Below are positions 8,418-20,191 of a DNA stretch of 64,000 nt, in pieces. The notes beneath the pieces were generated by a model that saw only the letters and a list, made by a program, of their open reading frames with translations, ran no database searches and was not told the origin of the DNA. Position numbers and translations under genes: made by a program. The stretch spans positions 118,968 through 182,967 of the forward strand of contig NW_019775540.1 in assembly GCF_001039355.2 (NCBI RefSeq), written 5' to 3'. The stretch's first letter is position 1. Each line of letters begins with the position of its first letter. The DNA comes from Lingula anatina (Eukaryota; Brachiopoda; Lingulata; Lingulida; Lingulidae).

Positions 8418-11394
8418 CTAATATATTGGAAACTCGATGTCTCGCGGTGGACCCTCTACAGTGATAAGCATAGCCGCTCCATTCTTGCTTTCATTCTCAA
8501 CCAGGTCTATGAATACATCAGCCACTGCAGATGGCCTAGGTGAAAAAAACATATATAATTAAAGTAATATAAAAATCATCTGAACCTTTATGATACACAA
8601 TAAATAAAAATGTCATCGTATTAAAACAATCAGGTTCCGCTAGTTACCAAGTCCTCATCATCGGCCTCAGTCGTTGTCATATGATTATTAAATAAAGAGA
8701 TATCTTGAAGGGGAAGATACGTACTGATCTAATAAACAGCAATTTGATCAATATGTTCCACACAATGTCATTTCAAAACTGCTGTTTAATATCGACTCTA
8801 GTTCATTGGTGGTAGATGGCGGTAGTTTTAACAAACAAAGCACATCATCTTTAACAGTTATCTGACAACTTAAAACAAGGCCATTGCATTGTCAGGGACG
8901 CAACACTTAAACGTTAATGTATACATGATGGCAAAAAAAAAAATTAGACAGGCACAAGTACAGCAGAGGTGTTATACACACTGTGTACAACGTAACGCAT
9001 ACTTAAGCTGGGGCAGATTCGCGGCGTATCTAAACCGATCAAAATTTAGAACTCTTCCTTCCTTGCCGTCTTCATCTAAGACGCCTTGTATCATGGGGGT
9101 GTCAACCATACCTGGACAAAGGCAGTTCATTCGCACTTTGTGTAAATCGAAGTCGGGATTCATCTGTGCAGAAAAGAAATACTGATAAATTATTACACAT
9201 GTGCATGTATAAAGTGCCTCTCTAAGCATGCATTGCTCGCGTTTTAAGCTAATACGTGCAACATCGATTTTTCTTAAATCTACGAAGAAACTCGATATTT
9301 CAGATAAGTTTACAATTACTTTGAAATTATGCTCTGGCGATCGGAAGGCACTCATATTGAATTCTGTAAAATACGATAACTTACAGCAAAGGATCTTGTG
9401 AATCCAATGACGCCAGACTTAGAGGCACAATAAGCGGGACAATTATAAGAGGGCTTAACGCCTGAAAAGATTAAAAAATAAAGGTTCAAAGTCGATCGGT
9501 ATATGTTTAACGCTTTTAGCAAATTACCCAATAGGCAGATAGCGTAAGATTGCTTAAAACATTCATCAATATGCCAAACTTCGAAATTGTGCTAAATTGA
9601 TTCATTATCATTATAGTTCGTCATCAAAAACATAAGGTCCTAATAAACATATATACATTACCAGTCAACGAAGCCGTATTAATAATGATCCCACCGCTGC
9701 CACCTTTATCAGCTCTCATGTAACTCATGGCAACTGCTGCTACCCGTATCACTCCGCACTACAGCATCACACAGTCAAAGCACGGCCAATGGAATTCATG
9801 AAATTGGATTATTTATTTATTTGTTTATTTATTATGAAATCTTAAAAAAAATCCCAAGACAATAATTCGCAGCCAAATATTAAGCGCACATGATTATAAC
9901 CTTAAGAATATCGTTTCCAAAAACTAGACCAAAAATGACCGAGCATCCATTGAAAACCACGCTGAAGTCCACAGTATATAATGTAGTGCGGTATATAAGA
10001 ACTGGACTTTTTTATTCCCAGATTCCCTTCTTCACCAAGGACTGAAAAATACCTGATTTTAGGAAACTCACCAAATTCAAGTTGATTGTACCTATCGGAT
10101 CATTTTCCATCATGGCGCCCGCGTTATTACTAATGATATCCAGTCGGCCATATGTATCTTTTGCTTTTCCTAAGGTATCTGAACAAGAAATTACAACTCA
10201 AAAAGTAAATAAATAAATAACAAGCTTTTGGGTGCTGTATTTAATGTCAATAGTTTAACATTATTAAATAAATAATACGTTTTCGTACCAGAGCAACGGA
10301 TCTTGGTGTCTCAGTTATTATAAAACCTTGCTAAAATATCGGTCGTGCCAAAGTTGCAGTACTTGTAATTTCATACATGTAATTTGGCCTAAGATTGTTT
10401 TTTGAAAAATGATACAATTAATGAATGCCATAAACACGTTAAAGTCTTAACGTTATAAATTCAAAACAGATTTAGTATTTAGTATGACATGCAACTCAAA
10501 TTCATGAATACCTTCCACACTTTCTTGATTCGTCACGTCACATTCAATGAAGGTGACGTTATCGGCATACTCAGTGGCAAGCTCTGACGTCGTCGACGTC
10601 CCCTTTGCAGCGTCGATATCAGCTATAATAACCTGAGAATAGAAGTGGGCCCTGTTGAAGAACACGTTTATGCACAGGTGTCTGCAGTGATACGTTCAAA
10701 TGATATTTTGAATCTGTAACAGATCATAGGCAGACGCTGCTGTGTACTTCTTCTCTACGCTGGTCTTTTTTAACCTGAGCGTAAGGTTCCGATTCTGTAG
10801 AGGGCATACACTGTACGGCTTTGGTGTAAATTATTTTGATTTAACCTCAATCAGAGTAATGAACGAAGAGACAGCCTTAAGTTCTACGTTAATGGCAATC
10901 TTTTTGTTATGACGGGCTGTCCCTAATTTTAGCAGACAACTCGACAAAGGAGAACCGAATTTGACTCGCTAAACTGCTTTCAGTTTAAGCTGCTAAAATG
11001 TCTGGCACGACTACAGAAACTGCTAAACGTTACTTTATTACCCCCTAGCAGCTTCAGTAGGCGTGACTGACATCTAAGCCTCTTAAGTTGATAGCAATTT
11101 AGCGAGAATCCCCTTGGGTCCCAGTTCGATGTAAGCAATGTTTAATAACACCTCCTGACTTCAAATATATAAGACACCTTGATAAGCCATTTAGCTCACC
11201 AACTGCATGCTGGCTGAGGAAAAGAAGTGCTAATGTAAAAACCAGTAGCATATGTGGTTCCCACACAAGTTTCATATGGTAAGTAGGTCACGGTCCCTCA
11301 CCTTGGCTCCTTTTTTCAGCAGTGCCTCACATATAGCACGTCCTATTCCCTGTGCCCCACCAGTTACAAACGCCACTTTGTCCTGGATTATCAT
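8418..11394 (-). CDS. 15-hydroxyprostaglandin dehydrogenase-like SDR, complete, 7 exons
   Basis: A classical short-chain dehydrogenase/reductase of 257 residues (human HPGD has 266). Exons on the minus strand: 11394-11302, 10632-10512, 10178-10072, 9758-9662, 9461-9385, 9163-9003, 8535-8418; all are GT-AG and phases match. Motifs: TGGAQGIG (11-18) for cofactor binding, Asp36 selecting NAD, NNAG (89-92), catalytic Ser137, Tyr150 and Lys154 (YCASK), and CPGMVDTP after the active site. HPGD oxidises the 15-hydroxyl of prostaglandins and related lipids in the cytosol. The position of human Gln148, which contacts the substrate, is Cys147 here, so the substrate may differ. A tandem partial copy lies just 3' of it. 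Family assignment is secure, exact substrate is not. Confidence 0.92.
10935..11135. repeat. Family A palindromic element in intron 1 of the SDR gene
   Basis: Inverted halves with ctgctttcagtttaagctgc on the left and acatctaagcctcttaagtt on the right, around a central taccccctagcagcttcagt. Same family as 404-650. Confidence 0.65.
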
Positions 11395-11488
11395 ACTGTC
11401 ATGAACGTCAGTGCCCTGAATGTAGTTTCCAGCCCTGCTCTTTTATCTGTAGAATACTGCCCTTCAGTAATGAGAAGCATATGTAAGA

Positions 11489-11702
11489 CCCCACTCCCAG
11501 AGATTAGATCGATCCAACCTAGATCGACCTAATTCCCTGGGGGTTCACGCTAAATAGCTGTCAACCTAGCAGGCACGAAAGGTAATTACCCCCTTACAGC
11601 TTGTAGTAGGCGGGACGGACATTTAAGCCGATTATCTGAAAGTGATCTAGTGAGACTCCCCACGGGGATAGATCGATCTAAAATCTATGGGAATACGCCC
11701 TA
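11489..11702. repeat. Family A element, subtype with long arms
   Basis: The left arm has gattagatcgatccaaccta and ccctgggggttcacgctaaa; the right arm has ctagtgagactccccacgg and gatagatcgatctaaaatct. The centre is attacccccttacagcttg followed by gtaggcgggacggaca. It is nearly the reverse complement of 53912-54125 and matches the interrupted copy at 41527-41891. It lies about 100 bases upstream of the SDR start codon. Confidence 0.75.
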
Positions 11703-11839
11703 AGATGATTACGCTGGCTGGCGCAATAAGGTGATTGCTGCAAGCTAAATGGGATACAAAAGTGTTAATACCACTATTCAGCTCGTCATTGGATGATATA
11801 TATTGAGTATTGCACACAGAGCTACATACGGGACTTAAC

Positions 11840-12975
11840 ATGTATGCGTAAACACGTTATTCATATTGTATACTGTTACGTAAACTTAAAGTAATTTAAA
11901 GTAAAAGTTATGTTTTTTACACAAACTCTTTTTATACTGGTTTAGTACACATAGCAATAGCAAACAGAAATATGTCTGTGATATTTTCACCGTTCGCCCT
12001 CTAAATTACCAAAATTGTTGGAGATGGGGGGGGGGTCGGCTTCACATCCGCGCCCCCCCCCCNNNNNNNNNNNNNNNNNNNNNNNNNCCCGGCCCCCCCC
12101 CCCCCCCCCCCCAAAATAATCCTGGATCTGCCCCTGGAGCGGGGGATGGGGACGGCAGGTACCGGTTATGAAGAAATGGGACGTCGCCGGCCAGAGTCGA
12201 ACTCGCGTCCTTTCTATCCAGAGGTATTCGCACACGCGTATGCAGGCCTCATAACACTGTCTATCCTGTGAAATTAAACTAGGCAACAAAAACTCCGAAA
12301 CATTTGACTAAATATGCTATTGCCATTGTGGACTTTAGAGGTATTATCATACAACGTATTGTCTAACAAGCGACTTGTTGCCTGTATATTTTCACTGAGC
12401 AACAGAGGGGAAAATAAAAATATGATACAAAAAACGTAACTGTCAAAAAATTTCAAATGATTGAATGGTTTTCGGCATTTTCTATGATTTATAAGCCTAG
12501 CTTTGTTATAAATATACCATTAATTTCAGTTTCTCTGAACACTCTTGGAAAGAAAGCAAAATGGCGACAATTCAGACCCACTGTACGGAAAATTTTTTCA
12601 AAATCTTCATGGGAACTATAACAGCAAGGCAATACAGCAACATATCAAAATTAAAATAAGTGAAGGGCTAACAGGGTAGGAATGGTAGTTGGGAAACAAA
12701 GATAGTCGGTCTTAAAGCAATAGTAAATACCCCAAAAATTGTCTATCATTCATGATAAAGCATAGCAATTAAATAATATAATTATGTGTTTATAGTGTAG
12801 ATGTCATTTAGATTATGTATATGCAAAAAACATATTCTACTGCCATTACAGATTATTGTTACCGATTACAAGGTTTATTCTTTAGGTGCTTGTAAGGTGT
12901 ATTGTTTTCAAAAACAGAGATTTAACCAATTCAGTAACAACATTTTTATTGCAGCGCCCTTTCTAAATTGTCAAT
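11840..12975. other. Intergenic DNA with a sequence gap and a pol III B-box-like motif
   Basis: AT-rich DNA upstream of the SDR gene. It contains the C/G homopolymer gap at 12,044-12,113. On the minus strand at about 12,195-12,205 there is gagttcgactctgg, which fits the RNA polymerase III B box (GWTCRANNC). I could not fold a tRNA around it, so a decayed tRNA-derived SINE is the most that can be suggested. Confidence 0.35.
12044..12113. other. Assembly gap inside a C homopolymer
   Basis: Twenty-five Ns (12,063-12,087) flanked by C runs. The true length of the homopolymer is unknown; reading frames across it are meaningless. Confidence 0.9.
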
Positions 12976-13260
12976 TTGAATGACATAGTTAACAAGGATA
13001 AAGCACTGTCTCGTGTCAAACCCTTCTACGCCGTGAAATGTAACAACTCTGAGCCAGTCGTGAAGACCATTGCGGCATCCGGGGCGGGATTTTACTGCGC
13101 CAGCAGCGCTAAATTCCAGCAGGTTCTAAACCATTATATACACGTATGCCCATCCCTGCAAAGATCCCAAAGACATCAATCGAGTTCTGGTTGCTTTCAT
13201 ATAAGTTCCACTGCAGAGCAAAGTTGCTGGTGTCGGTTTCTCATAAAGGCTACATTTGCC
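12976..13260 (+). pseudogene. Ornithine decarboxylase-like relic, frameshifted
   Basis: The first frame gives LSRVKPFYAVKCN and VVKTIAASGAGFYCAS (to about 13,110), clearly the N-terminal barrel segment of group IV decarboxylases. PFYAVKCN carries the lysine that binds PLP in ornithine decarboxylase. The next conserved block, YAHPCKDPKDI (about 13,138-13,185), is in another frame, and fragments like the following block appear in further frames around 13,196-13,245 with a stop between. The Asp expected in GFDCAS is Tyr. No other exons are nearby. Several frame changes without splice sites indicate a pseudogene; alternatively a decayed antizyme-inhibitor-like copy. Confidence 0.72.
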
Positions 13261-13327
13261 AACAATTGCATAAACAATTACCAAAATTATATTTCAATGC
13301 CGTTTTAGAACTGGTTGATTATAAAAG

Positions 13328-16300
13328 TTAAATATTCTGATCTCTGGTCTGGGAAAGCGCGTCCTGTAGCTCGTGTCTGTATTCATCCAAAGCTAAATAC
13401 GACGTTAGAGATCTAGGCAAACTGAGATTACTGAACTTGCTTCCAAGAAATTCGTTTTTCTTTTTCACACGGGCAAGGCTCCCTCGTAAAACTCTGCGGC
13501 AGGCATTTTTCAAAGTACGTGGTTGAAAAATAATAGACCGCAGCGCTTCCCTCATCTCAACGGAAATGCCAATTTCGTTGCTTTCGTGAATCGAACCTTG
13601 CAAATAGAATTCTTTTTTTGAACACCCGCTATCATATAATAATTTCACATTTCTGACATCGTTCTGGTTTATTAAAGAGTATATATAAGAATTGACGTAG
13701 TGTGAGCGAGAATAAACGTGTCCTTTTGACTTCTCTAGTTCACAACCAGCTTTCAATAGTAATGTAATAACGTCCTGTTGCTGGTTCAGCACCGCCATAT
13801 CTAACGCGCTAGAAGCCTCGTTATCAAGTATTTCAAGGTCACAACCTCCTGGAATTGAAATAAGAATGCACATTTAAAAACGCACCTAATGGTAGTTTCA
13901 TACTGAAAACATATTACGTTTGTTTTTAATATAAATCTCATATAAAAAGAGCAGACCAAAAGCAATGTCTAGTTATCATGCAATTTAAGCGTTATCTATT
14001 TCTTTTATACAGAAACAATCAACATACGATTATGTCTTCGTTGCACAAATTCTTATATACACAGATTTACTCTTCCTTAAAAACGCACGTTTGGTGAGAA
14101 AATCCACTATTTCCAGTCTTCCCCGATAGACGGCGTGCATGAGCGGGGTCAGCCCGCCACAATCCGGAGCATTCAAATCCACGCGTAGCTGCTCAACTAG
14201 GACGGTTGCCAGATCTACAGGAGAAATGACACATAATGTTGTTGGAGTAAAATATTAAGTTTATGCTAATGTCACAAAGTAAAGCCATTTATCAACAGAT
14301 GTTCATTTCATTATGTAAAACACAACTTAATGTGATGATGTGTAAGAAAACATTACAATTAAGGTTGCCTGCAAAACAGACAAAATGTCTATAATCTATC
14401 GTTCTTTAGGGAAGCACACATAATGACGCTGGATCGCAGATAAGTAGATTGATGCTTGGTTGTGTAGTTTTGTTAAAAAGAGTGATTTGGGCGTGTTGCA
14501 ATTCTTATGTGAGGCGCGTGTATGGCTTTGGTCCTTCCATTATGGAAATCAAATGATATACTTTAAATCCTATAATGTCCTGGGGTATACAGTAGACTTG
14601 GCATTACAATATTCACACTGTAAGTCTCATTAGATCCATCTCCTAATCTCAACATTCTGGAAATAAGAAATGTCTGCCAGTTTGGATCAAAACTTTGTTT
14701 CAGTCATGAAAAGATTCAAATTTGGCAGTATTCATATGTTTAAGCCAATGTCAAAAAAGGCAGTTCCATGAGATTTCTTTGAGATCAACCATAATTCAAG
14801 TTATAAGGTGATGAGCTACGTATGCAAAGTCTACTGATTTGTTTGGTTAAGGTTCTCGTACATACACAGATGCCCATGCTGACATGCCAAATGCAGAGGT
14901 GTTTGTTGAAATCTGTTTTCTTTGTTGGCATCGGCACCATTCTCTAATAGAACCTGTATGATATCCCTGGAGTTCTCCTTTCCAGCATCCTAAAAAATGT
15001 TTTCATACCTGTTCATTTTATGAACAAAGTAATGTAACTCATGCAGAATAAGGCTTCGTTCACATGGAAAGTCTATTTTCTAAAAATCTATTTTCTATTC
15101 GCGGTATCTTGTAATCATGGTCCCTGTGCCCTGAATATCCGCAGCATAATTACTGGCGGCGCGAGGCAGTTACTTCCAAAGCTGTAATTAATTCTCGCGA
15201 TATTCAGGGCACAGGGACCGTGATTACAAGATACTGCAAATAGAAAACAGATTTTTAGAAAATGGACTTTCTATGTGAACGGAGTCTAAATTATCAATAC
15301 TGTTTTATCACAAAACTCCCCCAAAAGAAATTGATGATCCAAAACTGACATTAACCTAACATTACACAAAAAGCGCAATGAGCGAAAGCTGGTGATAAAT
15401 AATAATAATCACCCAATTATTTCTTTTTATCAAGTCACTTGTGTTACAGACATAGATATTTGCAAATTATTAGCAGGACTCAACCCTTTTAAAACAGATT
15501 TTGAAATCCTTACTTTCCTTAATAATCCCTCTCTTTATACTTTTAATTGGCATATTCCCCCAAATCACGAAGATATATACCAGTAAATTGAATTTGTAAA
15601 GTAAGATTTCAATATATATTAAAGGTAAACTGGACATGAATGATTCCCCCCCCCCCCCCCCGTTGCATTTTTAAGTCCAATATCCTGCAAACTACTTTTT
15701 TTCTATTTCAGATATTTAAAATGATAAAACATCTCAAATTAAGGCACCTGGTGTTGATATTTCCTTTTTAAATGTCAGAAAAACATGATCGTCTTAATAA
15801 CTTGGAAGTCATTCAGAGGGAAATAATTTACTTAATATGGTATAAAAATCCACTTCAAGTACAGGGTTGGATTGAGCAATGACTCATAAGTAAGAAAAAA
15901 ATCACCTTTTCTTGAAAAAAAAAATACTCTTCTCGGATGTCCTGGATATGATGCCTTTAAATTTAATGGTGGATAAAACAGCATTGACTGCGGTATGCCA
16001 CCTACCAATTCTGATGCTAAATGTAACGGAGAGTTACAATAAATGCCTTGTTCTTCAGCTTTGTTTACATCCCCTCCAGCCAGAACAAGTCGAAGCAGCC
16101 CCTGCAGATCACCTGAAAACACAGGCAGAGCAAAGTGGAAGTAACATTTCAACTATACATATATTAAACATGAAAAATGCGTAGAATTAACCGTGTCACA
16201 TATGAATTTATTTACTAAATATGAATTTATTTGTCAACTTTTTCTACTTTCAGGTGAAAATAAACAAAACCTTTTTGAAATATAAGTCACCTGCGTCTTT

Positions 16301-16942
16301 CAAAGTCTCAAGGTCTTCACAAACCTTTTAATCAAGTCACAACAGCCACTGATTTCACTATGTTCAACTGTTTGGTACATACATGTAAATGATATAATCC
16401 ATGCAGGTAAAACTGATGCTGTACTAGTTTTATAAACATCTTAGGGACGATTCCCACAGATATTTGGATCGATCTGTCTCCCTGGGGAGTCTCACTAAAT
16501 TGCTATCAAGTTAACTGCCTTAAAATTCTGTCAGGCCTAGTAAAGCTGTTAGGGGGTAACTATCTTTACCCTAGCTGATTTAATTGGTAGGTGTGACAGA
16601 CATTTAAGCCAGTTTAGTTGATGGAGATTTAGTGAGACTCCCCGGGGAGTTAGACCAATCCAGATGGATTGATCTAGGCATGGGAACCCAGTCTTACAAA
16701 TGTGTTCCTGCATTCCCTCATTGGTGTGCAACATTAATCCCCATCAGTCTAAGCTTGATGTTCCATGTGAGTGTAATGTTTGCTAATTAGTAATTAAATA
16801 CCAAATGTGCACGTACACTGTTTACAGCCCCAGTAACTGAATTAGTTACTAGTACTTTACCTGTTTTGAAAATACAGCAAAACAAATAAATAAATAAATA
16901 AATAACCCTGAAATAACACATAAGGATTAAAGACCCCCCCCC

Positions 16943-16975
<33 letters not shown>

Positions 16976-17662
16976 ACCTGTGCAATATAATATGCCCGGG
17001 AAAAAACTCTATCTTCTGGAGAGACCCCCACCGAGCGCATCAGTTCTCAGCCTTTTAATACTGGTACTAGTACATACATGTATGTTCCTGCGTTAAGAAT
17101 CTTTTGGATGGAATCTTTTGTAGCATGTATTATAAGGCAACCCCCCCCCCTTTCCCTTTAACCCCTCTCCATAACCAATACCATAATGATTCCACTTTTT
17201 GTTCAGTGTTGTTGTATAGTCGCTTCGAAAAACAATTTTCACTTTCTAAAATATCACTTATGACTGGGCAATTCTGAAAAGATATAAACTGAGAAACAAC
17301 AATAAACTACATTGTCTACAGTGTACATATACTGGTATTAACAAATACATACCGGTACATATATACTACTAGTGCATGTACAGTACAGCAAGGTACATGT
17401 ACAGGGTATAATATTAATTCCTTCAATATGCCAGTAAAGAGTCATGTGTATGTTACGTGTACACCTGTATGTCTACTATACCTGTACCTGTCTGCATGTA
17501 CACGGCATTAACGTCGACCGCACTCTTAATTGGCTTAGGCTGGTTTACAGCTGGTTGTAATGAAGTGCACAGCGTCAGCGTAAAATGTACATATATCCAA
17601 AACTGTAAACACCTTCACGTACCTTTGGAGACAGCCTCACAGATATCTGCTGGCGTAGACAT
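13328..17662 (-). CDS. Ankyrin repeat and SOCS box protein (ASB-like), 5 exons
   Basis: A 305-residue protein from exons 17662-17623, 16112-16006, 14989-14866, 14214-14089 and 13848-13328 on the minus strand, all GT-AG with matching phases. Ankyrin repeats run from about 14 to 172, with repeat cores NSPLHLASEL, QTPLHLACQHGHL and GLTPLMHAVYRGRLEIVDFL. A C-terminal SOCS box follows (about 240-286): BC-box TLKNACRRVL (244-253) and Cul5-box-like LSLPRSL (274-280). ASB proteins recruit substrates to Elongin B/C-Cul5 ubiquitin ligases. Its start lies about 320 bases from a CRE/CCAAT block shared with the divergent optineurin-like gene. Exons 1-2 occur again at 20.2-21.8 kb, probably the other haplotype; that copy is closer to the ankyrin consensus (ADVN and NTPLHLA against GDVN and NSPLHLA here). 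Which ASB subfamily cannot be told by eye. Confidence 0.9.
15051..15287. repeat. MITE with long terminal inverted repeats (family C), in ASB intron 2
   Basis: The element starts aggcttcgttcacatggaaa and ends ttctatgtgaacggagtct. The arms pair for roughly 90 bases with few mismatches, including ggtccctgtgccctgaatat against atattcagggcacagggacc. The loop is short. This is a textbook foldback MITE with no coding capacity. Confidence 0.85.
15645..15661. repeat. C homopolymer at the left edge of the doubled block
   Basis: A run of about 17 C immediately before 15,662, the point where the other haplotype copy begins after the N at 19,847. A homopolymer of this kind is a likely cause of the contig end. 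Confidence 0.7.
16443..16690. repeat. Family A palindromic element in ASB intron 1
   Basis: Left arm ggatcgatctgtctccctgg and gagtctcactaaattgctat; right arm gatttagtgagactccccgg and gatggattgatctaggcatg; central gttagggggtaactat. The corresponding haplotype copy is at 20,635-20,884. Confidence 0.75.
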
Positions 17663-17949
17663 TTTGGATTTCAACCATCTACACGTTCGTCAATGCAGCA
17701 ACCGAAAATCTTTACGTAATTACACAGTAACATTTGCATCAGTGTTATGTACCGAACCGCGAACTCTGACCTCGAGTTGACCTACATTATATCAAGACAA
17801 GCTTATGCCATTTTATGTTTATGTCGCCGTATCTCTTTTCCTTATAACCCATAAAACCTTTTGACGATCAAAACTGTTACTTAAACAAAAACTTTTCAGT
17901 ATTTTCAATTCTTTATTGGATATATTTACACATGTAAAAAATTACCATC

Positions 17950-18072
17950 GGTATCATCTTGGATAAAAAAAAATATACGATGACGTCAACGGGGAAATCC
18001 AATGGCGGAGTTTGATTTCCTCTCAAAAATATCTTCGTTTCTGTCAACATTTACGTAAAGGTAGCCTCACAG
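17950..18072 (+). promoter_or_regulatory. Bidirectional promoter-like block and 5' UTR exon end of the optineurin-like gene
   Basis: A full palindromic CRE, TGACGTCA, lies at 17,981-17,988, followed by CCAAT at 17,999-18,003 overlapping an aatggcgg YY1-like word, and TTACGTAA at 18,051-18,058. A strong donor (cacag|gtaagaa, GT at 18,073) ends what looks like a non-coding first exon spliced to the acceptor at 19,224-19,225 just before the optineurin start codon. The ASB start codon is about 320 bases away on the other strand, so both genes may be driven from here. The same elements are kept in the second copy at 22,159-22,250. Transcription start is inferred, not seen. Confidence 0.6.
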
Positions 18073-19227
18073 GTAAGAACAAACATTGTATTACCGGTGG
18101 GTGAGAAACTTTCTAAGATGTCTACTTTTAATCAGACATATATAATTACAGAAGTAAGAGCAAGATTAGTCAAACAATTTAGTTTCAATTTCAGTGTATT
18201 GGGCAGCACCCTCAACTTGGCGTTGAAATAGAAATAGAAAAAAACAGCCTCGGGTTATTTCTCTTACTTTGCTTAGACTTTTGGAGAATAAAACTTGAAG
18301 AAAAGATTCAATTTCAACTTTCGACACCCAAAATTATTCGATTGGTCATAAAACCCTTGATGAAATAGAGAAATTAGGTTGTGTAAAGCACCAGTACATT
18401 TAGATCGACAATATCGCAGGACACGATAGTGTTTAAGTTACTTGCTAATTGTGCAGAAACTTGTATATAACTTTTACTAAATTATAGAGAAATCTCTGCT
18501 AGCATTTTAATATCATGGGTAGGTTTTAAATCTAATTTGTGATTCGAGCTGTTTTATCACTTCAGTACAGTGCCAGGTATTTAACTTCCACTAAATTATT
18601 GATAAATCTCTACTTAAATTTTACATATCAATGATATCATGGATAAATTGTAAATCTGGTTTGTGGTTCAAGCTGTTTTAACACTTCAGACTTAATTAAT
18701 TTCAATTTGGTTGAGTTTATAAATATCTTGCATGCAAGTTATGAACATGGGAGTTTATATTTTAAAAGGAGTAAGTAACAAGTTGAAAGGACACGCTTGA
18801 CCAAATTTATGGGAAGAGAATATATGTACAGATAGGTCTGACGAAGTTAACAAGAACAGAGTAGGGTTTGGAAATTGGTCTGACCAAGTTCATGAAAGTG
18901 TAACTTAGCAGAAAAACTAAAGTTAACATTTAGTTTAATTGTGTTTTGAACAACAGACAAAAAAAATTAAAAAAAAAACTTATTTTAATAAAACATAAGA
19001 ATAAGGCTGCACATGTATTGTGTACAATCAGGGATTTTCCCAGGAATGGTAGTCCAAAATTATCGCCCGTAACTTCCTACAAAATTTCAGAAAGTCTAAT
19101 TGAGCCATCATGGGAAGGTTCGCTGGAAAAAGCCTTGCATTCGATATATGTTACTGTATATTAGTATTAACTTAAATTTATATAACTTAAAAATGAATAT
19201 AAACAGTTTCATCCACTTATTTCAGAA

Positions 19228-19444
19228 ATGGAGGTCAATGGTAATAATGGACCTCCGTCAGGTAGCAGTGCTGGGTCAGACTTTGTCATCCTGTCCAGAG
19301 TGACCAGCCCATCCAACCGCGGGGACAGTCCAGTTAATTTAGAGCACTTGACATTCTCTCTCCAATCTCTGGCCAGTGAATTGACCCAAGAGGAGACCTT
19401 GGCAAGAATGAAAGACTTGATGCAGGAGAATCAGGAATTGAAAA
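19228..19444 (+). CDS. Optineurin-like coding exon 1, redundant haplotype copy
   Basis: A 217-nt exon with acceptor AG at 19,224-19,225 and donor GT at 19,445, differing from the copy at 23,388-23,604 at one synonymous base. It is followed within about 400 bases by the N at 19,847, not by exon 2, so it cannot splice to the rest of the gene without crossing the joint. Treated as the other allele of exon 1. Confidence 0.85.
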
Positions 19445-19688
19445 GTAAGGAAATTACCATTATCTGTTAGAATTGTATTGTGCTTTAGAAAAAAAATGTC
19501 TTGTTGACTGAACAAAAAAAGTATTCATCTATTTGAACAGTATTCTGTGTTTGGTAAAGTGTTGAAGTTGAGGCAGACCCTTTCTTAGTTCAATAAATTC
19601 TAGTAAGGAAGGCATAAACATGGTTCATATTTGAATGTCAACATATAGTTATAATCCGCAATAGTTGCTCTTAAAATCTTTTATTCTA

Positions 19689-19846
19689 AGGCCGCATTCA
19701 GAACAGTGGGCTGAAGGTCAAATATGGCCAATGTACTTGAATACTTCCCCATGGGGAATCTATTCTGTGTCTATTAGTGGATTAGACAGCAAGCTTTTTA
19801 ATGGGTCGCCATATTTGACTTGCAGACTAGATAGTCCACTGTTCTG
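19689..19846. repeat. Family D element, cut by the N
   Basis: Starts aggccgcattcagaacagtg after a TA and carries the family's inner gtcaaatatggc / gccatatttgac pair. The right terminal repeat is missing because the contig ends. The complete counterpart is at 23,854-24,021. Confidence 0.85.
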
Positions 19847-19847
19847 N
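19847..19847. other. Single N, probable haplotype joint
   Basis: Left of the N the sequence corresponds to 24,001-24,011; right of it the sequence corresponds to 15,662 onward. The two sides therefore overlap by about 4.2 kb rather than being adjacent. Confidence 0.9.
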
Positions 19848-20191
19848 GTTGCATTTTCAAGTCTAATATCCTGCAAGCTACTTTTTTTCTATTTCAGATA
19901 TTTAAAATGATAAAACATCTCAAATTAAGGCACCTGGTGTTGATATTTCCTTTTTAAATGTCAGAAAAACATGATCGTCTAAATAACTCGGAAGTCATTC
20001 AGAGGGAAATAACTTACTTAAAATGGTATAAAAATCCACTTCAAGTACAGGGTTGGATTGAGCAATGACTCATAAGTAAGGAAAAAATCACCTTTTCTTG
20101 AAAAAAAAAATACTCTTCTCCGATGTCCTGGATATGATGCCTTTAAATTTAATGGTGGATAAAACAGCATTGACTGAGGTATGCCACCTAC

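Larger units (their letters stand above)
15662..19846 (+). repeat. Doubled block 1, first copy
   Basis: Directly repeated, base for base apart from scattered substitutions and small indels, by 19,848-24,011. It contains ASB exons 2 and 1 (minus), the shared promoter region, the optineurin 5' UTR exon and first coding exon, and most of a family D element. Coding exon 1 of optineurin differs at one of 217 bases I compared, and ASB exon 2 at three of 107. It ends at the single N. Confidence 0.92.

Noticed and set aside
12165-12270. Possible tRNA gene on the minus strand
   Set aside because: A B-box-like gttcgactc is present but no cloverleaf, A box or acceptor pairing can be drawn; at best a SINE relic.
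11987-12289. Open frame crossing the N gap
   Set aside because: It reads through a homopolymer and 25 unknown bases, so the frame has no meaning.
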